Shown here: positions 56,405 to 64,000 of the stretch, piece after piece
Layout: the number at the start of each line of letters is the position of its first letter
How positions within the stretch are numbered: the stretch's first letter is position 1
Source: Caballeronia sp. SEWSISQ10-4 2
Lineage (GTDB): Bacteria > Pseudomonadota > Gammaproteobacteria > Burkholderiales > Burkholderiaceae
NCBI RefSeq assembly: GCF_030464885.1
Contig: NZ_JALPRJ010000003.1
Span: 124,001-188,000, forward strand
Length of the DNA stretch: 64,000 nucleotides
Direction: 5' to 3'
Notes under the pieces: model-generated
Told to the model about the DNA's origin: nothing
The model's database searches: none
The model's input: only the letters and a program-made list of their open reading frames with translations
Made by a program: the position numbers and the translations under genes

Positions 56405-56755
56405 TACAGAGAAATCACTTCCTTTGTTCACAGCAGCTTCGCGCCCAAATTCGGATATGCTGACGCGGATCGGTCCCGGTGGGCGGCCGCGCAAAGATGT
56501 CGCCTCTTCCGTCGCTTCTTCGAGATCCACAAGCGAGGTGTGGATACGGACGAGCAGTCGTTTTCCCGCCTTCGTTAGCGCAATCGACGGATCGCGCAAT
56601 CCAAAAGCCGCGCGCAAAGCCGCGCCTCCAGCCCCTTCTCGCATGGCTCAATGTCGACGGAGACACCTCCCGCACCAGGAACGCCGCACTGAAACTTCAC
56701 ACGTCAGCGATCGCCACGAAAGCGTTCAAGCCGAAGAATCCTCGATCAAGCATTT
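56405..56755 (-). pseudogene. LysR regulator, decayed N-terminal copy
   Basis: Minus-strand frames read LVREVSPSTLSHA, then AGGAALRAAFGLRDPSIALT, KAGKRLLVRIHTSLVDLEEA and RPPGPIRVSISEFGREAA. This corresponds to the helix-turn-helix and linker of the LysR at 54715-55614. Frameshifts and loss of the effector domain make it dead. Confidence 0.75.
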
Positions 56756-56997
56756 GTGAATTCCCTTCATAACCCCACGAAGTGTTAGCCCATTGTTGAG
56801 CTAAATGAGAGCGCTTAGACTTCCAAGCTGTATAGGACCATCTAGGCCAAAGCAGAGACGCAAGATCACAAGGAAAGTCTGGTAGATCTGCACGACGGTG
56901 TGCATATCAAATATCGCACTCGTCATTTTCAATCACCCTCGGACTCGAGCTCGCACTGGCTGCGAGCTACAAATCGACAGCGTTCAGGAGAAACAAC
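56756..56997. other. Divergent gap between LysR remnant and intact SDR
   Basis: This is the likely promoter region of the SDR. I found no R-type box. Confidence 0.35.
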
Positions 56998-57723
56998 ATG
57001 CAGATGCAGGATTTGACAGGGAAAGTCGCTGTTATTACAGGGGCATCCAGCGGTATTGGCGAAGCAGCAGCCCGACTTCTTGCCGCCGAAGGCGTACACG
57101 TCATACTGGCCGGGCGCCGCAGGGAGCGCATCGACGCACTGACAAGCGAAATCGGCGCCCTCGCAACCGCTGCCTACGTCGATGTACGGGAAGCCGGCCA
57201 AGTGCGCGAGCTGTTCGATCTCGTACACAAAAAGCATGGCGCCCTCGACCTGCTCTTCAACAATGCCGGTCTGGGCATTCATGGGGCGTTTACCGACAGC
57301 AAGCCGAGTGAGTGGCGCGAGCAAATCGACGTCAATCTGTTTGGGATGCTAAATTGTTCCCAAGCGGCCATTCCGCTGATGAAGGGCCGCGACGGCGCAA
57401 TGATCTCGTCAGTCTCGAGCGTTGGCGGACGGCATGGCGTGCCAGGCTGGTCGGTATATTGCGCAACCAAGTTTGCCGTCGTCGGCTTTCACGACGCTTT
57501 GCGCAAGGAACTTGGCGGGGAAGGCATCCGTGTTTCGGTGATCGAGCCAGGTGCCGTGTGGACTGAATTCGGCCACAACATCGACCAACAGGCACGCCGC
57601 AGTGAGTTGGACGCGCTTACGTCGGAAGATGTCGCTCAGGCACTTGTCTACGCTTTCGCGCAGCCCCCCCGTGTGCTGGTCCAAGAGATTCTGATTCGTC
57701 CTGTCAAGCAGGTCGCGCCATAA
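56998..57723 (+). CDS. SDR family oxidoreductase
   Basis: This 241-residue classical SDR follows AGGAGA. It has KVAVITGASSGIGEAAARLL, LLFNNAGLGIHGAF, ISSVSSVGGRHGVPGWSVYC with Tyr-Cys-Ala-Thr-Lys, and VIEPGAVWTEFGHNI. It ends LVQEILIRPVKQVAP, as in the YdfG-like group with broad specificity for 3-hydroxy acids or ketones. It is the intact partner in a duplicated LysR/SDR region; its own LysR neighbour is decayed. Confidence 0.93.
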   Translation: MQMQDLTGKVAVITGASSGIGEAAARLLAAEGVHVILAGRRRERIDALTSEIGALATAAYVDVREAGQVRELFDLVHKKHGALDLLFNNAGLGIHGAFTDSKPSEWREQIDVNLFGMLNCSQAAIPLMKGRDGAMISSVSSVGGRHGVPGWSVYCATKFAVVGFHDALRKELGGEGIRVSVIEPGAVWTEFGHNIDQQARRSELDALTSEDVAQALVYAFAQPPRVLVQEILIRPVKQVAP

Positions 57724-58267
57724 CGCGATTCTCTCGTCGCCCTATATGAGAGACCGGGTTGCCAGCATGACCGTCCGAATCCGCAGGTAGCTCGGCATTA
57801 GACAGGCGGGTCAATGTCGAACACCAAACGTGCCTGGTCGTCGATTATCGGATGCCGCACCGGTCTCGTCGTGGTCTTGCAGCTGTATTGGCTGAGCGCG
57901 GGGAAAGGGTCGTTTCGATTGCATAGAATTAAGGCGTCTTTGAACGAGCTGGTCGTCGGCTATCAGAACGCTCAAGCGACAACATCGGACGTCAACTCGA
58001 AGACGATATCCGTGGCGTAGTTTCACGCATCGAGTCGGAATTTGACGGTACTGACGTGCTCAGAAAAGTACGTGATTCGATTTTTTCGATCGAAATCTTA
58101 ACGAAAATTGCCGATCAATTTTACCTTTTATAAGTATGAAATACTCCTAGATATAGCGCCATTCTTATGGCCCTATGTCTAACGACAAAACCGCTGATGT
58201 GGGCCAGCACGGTTAATATGCGATCGTACGAACATCGCGCTAGACATAATGTATTGGACCTGCCGTA
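57724..58267. other. Gene-free stretch before IS110
   Basis: A 68-codon frame at 57814 lacks support. The later part is AT-rich and may hold the left end of the IS110 element, whose boundary I cannot fix because this family lacks terminal inverted repeats. Confidence 0.4.
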
Positions 58268-58341
58268 CCTCAAGCGACGCGGGTTAAGCTTGAGGCTCCG
58301 AAGAACCGAAGGCTCAGAGCCGCAATTGAGGAGAGCAGGTC
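58268..58341 (+). ncRNA. Candidate IS110 left-end structured RNA (bridge-RNA-like)
   Basis: A perfect stem CCTCAAG (58268-58274) / CTTGAGG (58289-58295) with a 14-base loop is followed by a CCGAAG direct repeat and further GC-rich pairs up to the transposase GTG at 58342. IS110-group elements are known to encode a structured guide RNA in the non-coding end next to the recombinase gene. Assignment here rests on position and one visible stem. The RNA may extend further left. Confidence 0.35.
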
Positions 58342-59457
58342 GTGAAGCAGTTTAGCAAGTTCGTTGGGATGGATGTTCACAAGGCGACGATTGCGGTTTC
58401 TGTAGCCGATGCGGGTAGAGGCGACGTGCGTTACATCGGGGAGATTGCCAACACACCGGAGGCGATCGAAAAGCTGGTTCGGCAGTTGAGAAAAGGTGAC
58501 GCGCATCTCTCGTTTTGCTACGAGGCAGGCCCATGCGGATATGGAATCCATCGGCAGCTCAGTGACCTCGGCTGGGATTGCCAGGTTGTCGCACCGTCTC
58601 TGATTCCAAGGAAAGCGGGCGAACGGGTCAAGACTGACCGCCGCGATAGTCTTATGCTGGCGCGCTTGCATCGAGCCGGAGAACTGACTGCAGTATGGGT
58701 TCCAGACGACGCGCAGGAAGGGCTGCGCGACTTGACCCGAGCGCGCGAGGACATGAAGCATCTTCAGCGCCAGGCCAAGCAACGGTTGTGTGCCTTTCTG
58801 CTTCGGTATGGCAAATGCTACAGCGGAAAGAGCAACTGGACTCAGGCGCATTATCGATGGCTTGAAGAGCAACAATTCGGGCAATCAGTTCAGCAGATCG
58901 TGTTTCAGGAATACGTTGACACCGTCAAGGCACTCAGTAAGCGTGTCGACGGACTGGACACGCAACTCGAAAGCGCGGCGAGTGAATCGGTGTTCTGGCC
59001 GGTGATCGAAGGCCTGATGGCGCTGCGCGGCGTCAACCTGTTGACCGCGACGACGGTGGTCGCCGAGATTGGTGATCTGAAGCGCTTCGCCAGTGCTCCG
59101 CAATTGATGGCGTACTTGGGTCTGGTGCCCAGCGAGCACTCCAGCGGAGCCACCAAATCGCGCGGCGCAATCACCAAGACCGGCAATGCTCACGTGCGTA
59201 GAGTGCTGGTGGAAGCGTCCTGGACCTATCGCCATCCGGCCAGAAAAACCGCCCATCTGCAACGCCGTGCAGAGCGAACCTCCGAAGCGGTGCAGGATAT
59301 TGCTTGGAAGGCACAGAAACGATTGTGTGCGCGTTATCGATTAATGGAGGGCAAAGGGAAACTAAAAGTGCAAGCATGTACCGCGGTCGCGCGTGAACTG
59401 ACTGGCTTCATATGGGCAATAGGACAGGAGTTGCCACAGCCTGTGCCTAATCGCTAG
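58342..59457 (+). CDS. IS110-family DEDD transposase/recombinase
   Basis: This 371-residue protein starts at GTG after GAGGAG. The RuvC-like DEDD domain has FVGMDVHKATIAVSVAD, SFCYEAGPCGYGI, and KTDRRDSLMLARLHRAGEL. The C-terminal transposase_20 domain has LMALRGVNLLTATTVVAEIG and LMAYLGLVPSEHSSG with the nucleophile serine region, then RGAITKTGNAHVRRVLVEAS. The length is normal and the frame is intact, so it is probably active. Confidence 0.93.
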   Translation: MKQFSKFVGMDVHKATIAVSVADAGRGDVRYIGEIANTPEAIEKLVRQLRKGDAHLSFCYEAGPCGYGIHRQLSDLGWDCQVVAPSLIPRKAGERVKTDRRDSLMLARLHRAGELTAVWVPDDAQEGLRDLTRAREDMKHLQRQAKQRLCAFLLRYGKCYSGKSNWTQAHYRWLEEQQFGQSVQQIVFQEYVDTVKALSKRVDGLDTQLESAASESVFWPVIEGLMALRGVNLLTATTVVAEIGDLKRFASAPQLMAYLGLVPSEHSSGATKSRGAITKTGNAHVRRVLVEASWTYRHPARKTAHLQRRAERTSEAVQDIAWKAQKRLCARYRLMEGKGKLKVQACTAVARELTGFIWAIGQELPQPVPNR

Positions 59458-59894
59458 GGGCACCGTCATGTACGTGCAGTGTGTCGGTAGCAGAATGGAC
59501 AACGGTGGGAGAACCCTCGTGGACACTATGAGGCATCCAGCAATGGAATGATCCTCGACCCTAGAGCGAGGCAGCTCCCCGACGAATCGGTTGTCATGCG
59601 GTACCCAACCCGCGCATATCAGACTGATCAACCGTCGGCATGCCGTCCGTTCTGCTACCAACACATTGTACGAACCAGAACCTTTTATAAACCACTGGAC
59701 AGGTCAAATACATATCAGTGTCATGAGTTAGAAATTCGCACACAAGGTCTGCGTCCTCGTAACCACGGACAGGTTGTGCCGATATTTCTTTACGAATCGT
59801 GCAAAGGGACCGCGCTCCTTGTGCACAACCTGCTTGGTGCAAAAGGGAACGTCAACCGGCTGCATCAAAAGAACGAGATTGAAGGCGACGCCGA
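59458..59894. other. Right flank of IS110 and leader of the small-gene pair
   Basis: No gene is supported here. It presumably contains the IS110 right end. Confidence 0.35.
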
Positions 59895-60125
59895 TGGAGA
59901 AGACTGAAAGGTCCTTGCGGTTTATGGTGGAAAATGGCTTTTATTCGCTTCCGCGATGGCGGTTCGGGTAACAAGAGGAAGTCGCGCACACCTCCATCAG
60001 ATGCGCTATGTATGCGTCGAGGTATCGGTATAGACAGGCCCGTTTGCTACCTATGTCCTTCGCCGAGGCGACGGTACTTGGTGTGTGTCCCCACCCGATG
60101 CCGAACGCCCGGCGATGAGTATCTG
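59895..60125 (+). pseudogene. Small gene A, copy 3, frameshifted
   Basis: ATG at 59895 reads SLRFMVENGFYSLPRW and stops. Other frames continue with VRVTRGSRAHLHQMRYVCVE and YVLRRGDGTWCVSPPDAER, which follow protein A of 49545-49790 (SLRSLVEKW, RRYVRVE, DGTWRVFPPEPRR). At least two frame changes separate them, so the copy is broken. Confidence 0.65.
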
Positions 60126-60202
60126 TTGACGAGTGGCGTGATTAAGTAATCTGCGGGCGCGACCGAACACCGGTCACGTCCGCAGCCGAGAAGGAGTTCG
60201 CT

Positions 60203-60412
60203 GTGGTTAACGATTGGAACCAGGTACCGCGCGAGTACGAGCGAGAGCTGGACACGTTTATATATGCTTGGTATGACGCAGCCGTCGCAAGGGACTTTAT
60301 CCGATCGCCGTACGACCCCGACGCCGCGACCGTAAGACGTCTTCACGACTACTTCCATCTCAATCTGTCGCCCGCCGAGGCCGCTGAAGCATGCTTCGGG
60401 CGCAAGCACTGA
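60203..60412 (+). CDS. Small conserved protein B, copy 3 (69 aa)
   Basis: GTG at 60203, six bases after AAGGAG, encodes VNDWNQVPREYERELDTFIY, AWYDAAVARDFIRSPYDPDA, RRLHDYFHLNLSPAEAAEAC and FGRKH. It is the most diverged of the three copies yet keeps an open frame and the AWY, LSPAEAA and C-terminal CFG-KH features, while its gene A partner has decayed. This suggests B is retained for itself. Confidence 0.75.
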   Translation: MVNDWNQVPREYERELDTFIYAWYDAAVARDFIRSPYDPDAATVRRLHDYFHLNLSPAEAAEACFGRKH

Positions 60413-60676
60413 AAGAGGCTACCTTTTCGTATTGTCGTCCACGCGGGACCACTGTGCGAAAGGTAGGCAGCGAGCCGAATTATTTAACGAATTTGCAATT
60501 CATGACACTAGATGCGGACGCCAGGGTCCATCGACCCGAAGTCGCGACGACTGCTCGCGTCGTCGTCTTGTTCCACAGATGTTTAGAGTTCCGATCAATG
60601 CCGAACCCTGTTCCGCAATCGAATTCGCGTCAGGCCGATTTCTGGGATATCTCGAGATAGGACACCGACGATTAAT
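60413..60676. other. Gap
   Basis: I see nothing supportable. Confidence 0.35.
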
Positions 60677-60855
60677 GGAAACATACAGTTTCCGATATGG
60701 AAACTGTTCGCTAATAATCGCCATTGCTTGATAGACAGGGCTTCATGCATACGAGTCGTTTCCTGTTCCTGGTCAAACCGCACGGGATTTTTTCGATTCG
60801 GAAACGACTTGTTTTGCGTCTCGCGGTATTTACCATTTGTTGAATTTCCTAGAAT
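60677..60855. promoter_or_regulatory. Operator-like box array R2 with possible -10
   Basis: Box 1 is the perfect inverted repeat GGAAAC-ATACA-GTTTCC at 60677-60693, followed by ATGGAAACTGTTCG at 60697-60710. Box 2 is GAAACGACTTGTTTTG at 60801-60816, in a 67-base stretch that aligns without gaps to R1 (TTTCGATTCGGAAAC at the left, TAGAATGG at the right). TAGAAT lies at 60850-60855. The next coding remnant is the MDR stub at 61185. Confidence 0.55.
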
Positions 60856-61184
60856 GGCCTCCATCAGTTAATCGTATGGTCGACAGAAACCTCTCTCAGG
60901 CGAACAACAATTGTGCCAAAAATAGATCGCTTACCATACGGCAGTGCAGCTAGTGCTGAAGCCGGGCAATCAATCTCACACGCAGCGTTTCTTGGCATCC
61001 GACATCCGTCGGCGCTATCGCTAAGCTTGTACGTGATGTGCGAAAGATCATCTTGAAGCGCTCACAAGAACAACCATCGACTCGTGCAAGCCGAAATCTC
61101 ACCCTCACGCTATTCTCTTGCCTGCAGCGACAAGCGCTTCGAGCAGCGGCTGCCTTCGTCGTCGAAATTCAATGGATGACCATA
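60856..61184. other. Gap between R2 and the MDR stub
   Basis: No gene is recognised in this 330-base stretch. Confidence 0.35.
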
Positions 61185-61480
61185 ATGAGCAAAGCTCCAT
61201 CGAACTCTGCAGAACCGCGTCGTCGCGACAACGGATCACTTAGAGGCCTGGAATTGCGGCCGCGTATCTCAAGTCAGGCTAAATTCATTTTGTCGCTGGT
61301 CGAAAACAATGTGAGCGATCTTTTTGACGATGAAGTGATTGTATGCGTCGAGGCCGCACCGCTTAATCCGTCGAACATCGGGTTACTGTTCGGACCCGCG
61401 GACATTGGTTTTGCGATCACGGGCGGAACAATCGCTCGCCCTCCACTCACCACATCCGTTCCCACAGCGGCTATGAGATT
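61185..61480 (+). pseudogene. Zinc-binding-dehydrogenase-type MDR, N-terminal stub
   Basis: ATG at 61185 reads SSQAKFILSLVENNVSDLFD, EVIVCVEAAPLNPSNIGLLF, GPADIGFAITGGTIARPPLT and SVPTAAMR. This fits the GroES-like start of a larger MDR branch (V-VEA-PINPSDLGLLFGAAD). It ends where the IS5/IS427-type transposase begins, so the gene was cut by that element. It is unlike the three MDR paralogues above. Confidence 0.7.
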
Positions 61481-61491
61481 GCGAAGAGGAC

Positions 61492-62167
61492 ATGGCTAAA
61501 CCAATACTTGATGACGAATTATGGACACTGATCCAGTCGTTGCTGCCGCCGCCAAAACCTCGGCGGCCCCGGTACCCCGGGCGCAAGCCGTTGGACGATC
61601 GCGCCGTGCTGACTGGTATCCTGTTCGTGCTGCAGTCCGGTATCTCGTGGGAGACGTTGCCGCTGGAAATGGGCTGCGGCTCGGGCAAGAGCTGCTTGCG
61701 CCGACTGCGCGACTGGCAGCAAGCCGGAGTCTGGGACCGGTTGCACGAAGTACTACCGGCCGGACTGAGCGCGGCCGATCGCATCGACTGGTCACGTGTC
61801 ATCGTCGACTCCACCTCCATCCGTTCTGTGCGATCATGTCAAGAACAAGATCCAATTCCACCGATCGCGCTCGACCCGGTTCAAAACATCTTCTCATCAC
61901 CGAAGCGCAAGGCATCCCGTTCGCGCGTCTCCTGACGGGATCAACCGTCATGACGTCACGCAACTACTGCCGCTGATCGAGGCCATTCCACCGATTCGTG
62001 GCAAGCGGTCGGCCTTTGCCGAAGCCGACGATCGTGCAGGCCGATCGTGACAAATACCGTCGACGGTTACACACGGCTGGTATTTCGACCCAGATCGCTC
62101 GTCGGGGTGAGCCGCACGGCAGTGGCCTAGGCAAAATCCGGTGGGTCGCTGAATGCACAACCGCCTG
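61492..62167 (+). pseudogene. IS5-family (IS427-like) transposase, multiply frameshifted
   Basis: The first frame is intact for about 110 residues (MAKPILDDELWTLIQSLLPP, GRKPLDDRAVLTGILFVLQS, WSRVIVDSTSIRSV). Later frames supply DRARPGSKHLLITEAQGIPF, GINRHDVTQLLPLIEAIPPI and PTIVQADRDKYRRRLHTAGI. These are successive parts of one transposase in different frames. The normal programmed frameshift cannot explain all the shifts, and the third catalytic region is missing. Confidence 0.8.
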
Positions 62168-62435
62168 AACTGAGAAGTGGATCGCTCCGCTTGCTGCCTC
62201 GATGGCGCAAGCGATATGAAGTGTTTTGTCCAGTAGAAACAAGAAAGTCTGCATCACAAGCCGATCAATGAATCCACAATTACTTGCTCGCAATCCAATT
62301 AGGTCTTGTCCCCGCACAGACTGGTAAGCTGAACTAGAGAGCGGGTCCATCAGCCTCGGCGAGACATGCGATCGGTCGATATCGCTGCTCACTCCTCTCG
62401 GAAATAAAGCCCTTGTGCAGAGCAGGAAAGCTATG
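62168..62435. other. Gap upstream of the dienoyl-CoA-reductase-like gene
   Basis: No gene seen; the last part is the promoter region of the next gene. Confidence 0.35.
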
Positions 62436-62453
62436 TGATACTACTTAGTATCA
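62436..62453. promoter_or_regulatory. Perfect palindromic operator candidate
   Basis: TGATACTA-CT-TAGTATCA is an 18-base sequence with 8-base arms that match perfectly. It lies 22 bases before the ATG at 62476, where a repressor would block transcription or early elongation. No regulator gene lies next to it in the window. Confidence 0.6.
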
Positions 62454-62475
62454 TCAATGCAAATCGGAGACTTAA

Positions 62476-63327
62476 ATGTTCAAGGCAGACTTGCTTAAAA
62501 ACAAGCGCATTATTGTGACCAGCGGAGGCACCGGCATAGGAAAGGCGATGGCACGTCAGTTTCTGGAACTGGGCGCTGAAGTGGCGATCACCGACAACAA
62601 TCCGGAGATTTTGGAGAAGGCCGCACAGGCGTTGGCGTCGATTGGCCCAGTCTCAACTTTTGTTCTCGACATCAGTTCCGCAACTGAAGTTGATCGCGTG
62701 ATCGGCGAAATCTGGAGCGGCGGATCAGTCCATGCACTGGTTAACAATGCGGATGAACCGTTCGTGTCTCGGACGGAAGAGTTGAGTCCGACTGGCTTCG
62801 ATGAGATCGCAAACAATGCTTTGCACGGGACGTTTTACGCTACCAACGCGGTTGGACGACGGTGGATTGCAGAAGGCAGCAAGGGCTCGGTTCTTTCGAT
62901 AGTCGCGACTTGGGCGTGGACTGGTTCGCCCTACGTCACGGCGTCGGCTATGTCGAAGGCAGCAATCGCTTCAATGACGCAGGGTTTGGCTGTTGAATGG
63001 GGGCCGAAGGGCATTCGTCTCAACGCCATCGCGCCAGGTGTATTTCTGAACGAGGATGTTTCGGGCTCTAATCAGAACGGCGGAGGGCCGCTTGAAACTG
63101 ACAGTACGCCGCTGCGTCGTAAGGGCCGGTACAGCGAGCTTGCCAATCTGGCGACCTTCTTGCTTGCTGATGGCTGCGACTATGTCACCGGCGAAGTCAT
63201 TGCCATCGACGGCGGCCAGTGGCTGAACGGGGCCGGCACTTTTGCACGCTATGCAAGCCTTAGCAGCGAGGATTGGAAATCAATTCGCAGTCAGTCTTGG
63301 AAGGGAGCGGACAAGAAGTCCACGTGA
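62476..63327 (+). CDS. SDR oxidoreductase, 2,4-dienoyl-CoA reductase-like
   Basis: This 283-residue protein has RIIVTSGGTGIGKAMARQFL, VHALVNNADEPFVSRTEELS, HGTFYATNAVGRRWIAEGSK, YVTASAMSKAAIASMTQGLA and VEWGPKGIRLNAIAPGVFLN. The layout is that of bacterial 2,4-dienoyl-CoA reductase relatives. The usual Tyr-x-x-x-Lys is Ser-Ala-Met-Ser-Lys, so the catalytic tyrosine is replaced, and NNAAGNF is NNADEPF. It may reduce unsaturated acyl-CoA by a modified mechanism, or have altered activity. GGAG precedes the ATG. Confidence 0.88.
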   Translation: MFKADLLKNKRIIVTSGGTGIGKAMARQFLELGAEVAITDNNPEILEKAAQALASIGPVSTFVLDISSATEVDRVIGEIWSGGSVHALVNNADEPFVSRTEELSPTGFDEIANNALHGTFYATNAVGRRWIAEGSKGSVLSIVATWAWTGSPYVTASAMSKAAIASMTQGLAVEWGPKGIRLNAIAPGVFLNEDVSGSNQNGGGPLETDSTPLRRKGRYSELANLATFLLADGCDYVTGEVIAIDGGQWLNGAGTFARYASLSSEDWKSIRSQSWKGADKKST

Positions 63328-63769
63328 ATTCCCTTGTGAATGGCGCACCTCGACCTACCCCGACGTTGGTGAAGTTGATCGGGTTTTCACGACATTTTGA
63401 ATTGAGATGACGAGCTGACTGCGGAAATGGGTGGAGGAAAAAATGCGGATGGACGTTTAAGAGGCCGAGATCGTTGCGCACCGCGACCAAACCGTCGGCT
63501 TCGAGCCTTCCTTGGTCGTCACGGATCTGTTGAATTTTGACGGATCCGACGGCCGTGAAAATCCCGATAGGGTGCGGATGAAAGCTTCGACACGGCGGCA
63601 GGTATTTGGAAGCTGCTTTCCGAGGCGCGACCACGGCGTGCGCTCGCGTTGAAAGCGTCGTAGCAGTGCGTGCCGCGATGCACGGCCCACTTCTCCAAAG
63701 GACCCCGTCGACCGTCGCATGTTATCAGGCACCGCCCGGTATCAGGTGCCGACATCGGAACGGAAAATT
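63328..63769. other. Degraded stretch
   Basis: No supportable gene. It may be eroded transposon sequence, given the Tn3 fragment that follows. Confidence 0.35.
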
Positions 63770-63789
63770 CGCAATGGCATTCATTCACG

Positions 63790-64000
63790 TGGTCGTCAGG
63801 AATTTGAAACCCGCCGCTTTCGCAATGTCCGCCGTATGCCAGAAGGCCTGAAGGTCTCTTACGGCGAGACTCGCAATCGCTCGTATGAAAACCAGCGCTA
63901 TCGCGCGAGCGGGTTGAATCTCGTCGTCACCGCAATCACGCGGTGGCACACGGCCCAATCAGATTTTCTAATCCTTTACGTGGGTAAATTTCCTTTTCTT
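63790..64000 (+). pseudogene. Tn3-family transposase fragment, running off the right edge
   Basis: The frame reads RQEFETRRFRNVRRMPEGLK, VSYGETRNRSYENQRYRASG and LNLVVTAITRWHTAQSDFL. The core matches the C-terminal part of Tn3-type TnpA (E-LR--YGE-R-RS-E-Q--RASGLNL---AI--WNT). After TRWHTAQ the usual family sequence is lost, so the gene is eroded. No terminal repeat is visible before the window ends. Confidence 0.7.

Larger units (their letters stand above)
58268..59457 (+). mobile_element. IS110-family element, minimal extent
   Basis: This covers the structured left region and the intact recombinase gene. True ends lie outside this span and are not determined, as no inverted repeats or target duplications are expected. 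Confidence 0.7.

Noticed and set aside
1..64000. CRISPR array, rRNA, tRNA or replication origin
   Set aside because: No regularly spaced direct repeats, no rRNA-like or tRNA cloverleaf sequence and no iteron cluster was seen by eye; a tRNA scan would be needed to be sure.

Overview
The window looks like accessory DNA from a Burkholderia-type betaproteobacterium (Paraburkholderia, Caballeronia or Cupriavidus relatives). The signs are moderately high GC with strong GC3 in the real genes, two Gram-negative general porins, MHS-type MFS transporters, many LysR/TetR/AraC regulators, many SDR and MDR oxidoreductases, and insertion sequences of kinds common in that group. I see no rRNA, tRNA, ribosomal-protein or replication gene. 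I infer a genomic island, a megaplasmid, or a variable part of a secondary replicon.

Layout. 0-2.5 kb: an AraC regulator cut by the left edge and an acyl-CoA synthetase. 3.0-4.6 kb: wreckage of an IS5-type element, a LysR gene and an IS110 element. 5.1-11.7 kb: a four-gene cluster made of an exported WD40/caspase-like protein, a CHASE2 membrane protein and two exported proteins, followed by a fifth, broken exported gene. 12.3-18.9 kb: an NmrA remnant, a GGDEF-EAL sensor gene split by a complete IS5-family element, and integrase and IS6 fragments. 19-30.3 kb: a PrpE-like synthetase, a mosaic pseudogene, two MDR paralogues around a GST, a graveyard of acyl-CoA and citrate-type gene fragments, a NIPSNAP protein, an MFS transporter and a TetR regulator. 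31.4-37.4 kb: two porins flanking a Tat-exported polyamine-type binding protein that is split by an IS630 element. 38.4-46.3 kb: a catabolic cluster on the minus strand (SMP-30 lactonase, MHS transporter, FAH-family hydrolase, two SDRs, a flavin monooxygenase) with a LysR gene. 46.7-51.3 kb: an NTF2-like protein, a TauD-type dioxygenase overlapping an FMN hydroxy-acid oxidase, a pair of small paralogous genes, and an EAL protein. 51.7-57.7 kb: a degraded MDR, an SDR, an NTF2-like protein, a TetR gene, and a duplicated LysR/SDR module. 58.2-64.0 kb: an IS110 element, another copy of the small-gene pair, an MDR stub cut by a broken IS5-type element, a dienoyl-CoA-reductase-like SDR behind a perfect operator-like palindrome, and a Tn3 transposase fragment at the right edge.

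How it fits together. The region has been built by repeated duplication and decay of a few cassettes. Three diverged copies of a 68-residue protein each follow a copy of an 81-residue protein. Three diverged copies of one MDR occur, two intact. Two copies of an MDR-SDR-TetR block have decayed in opposite ways, as have two copies of a divergent LysR/SDR module. Three loci share a promoter architecture built on GAAACA-N3-TGTTC boxes, which suggests one regulator controls several scattered units. The surviving enzymes suggest catabolism of acyl-CoA and alicyclic or terpenoid-like compounds. The most unusual unit is the caspase/CHASE2 cluster at 5.1-11.2 kb.
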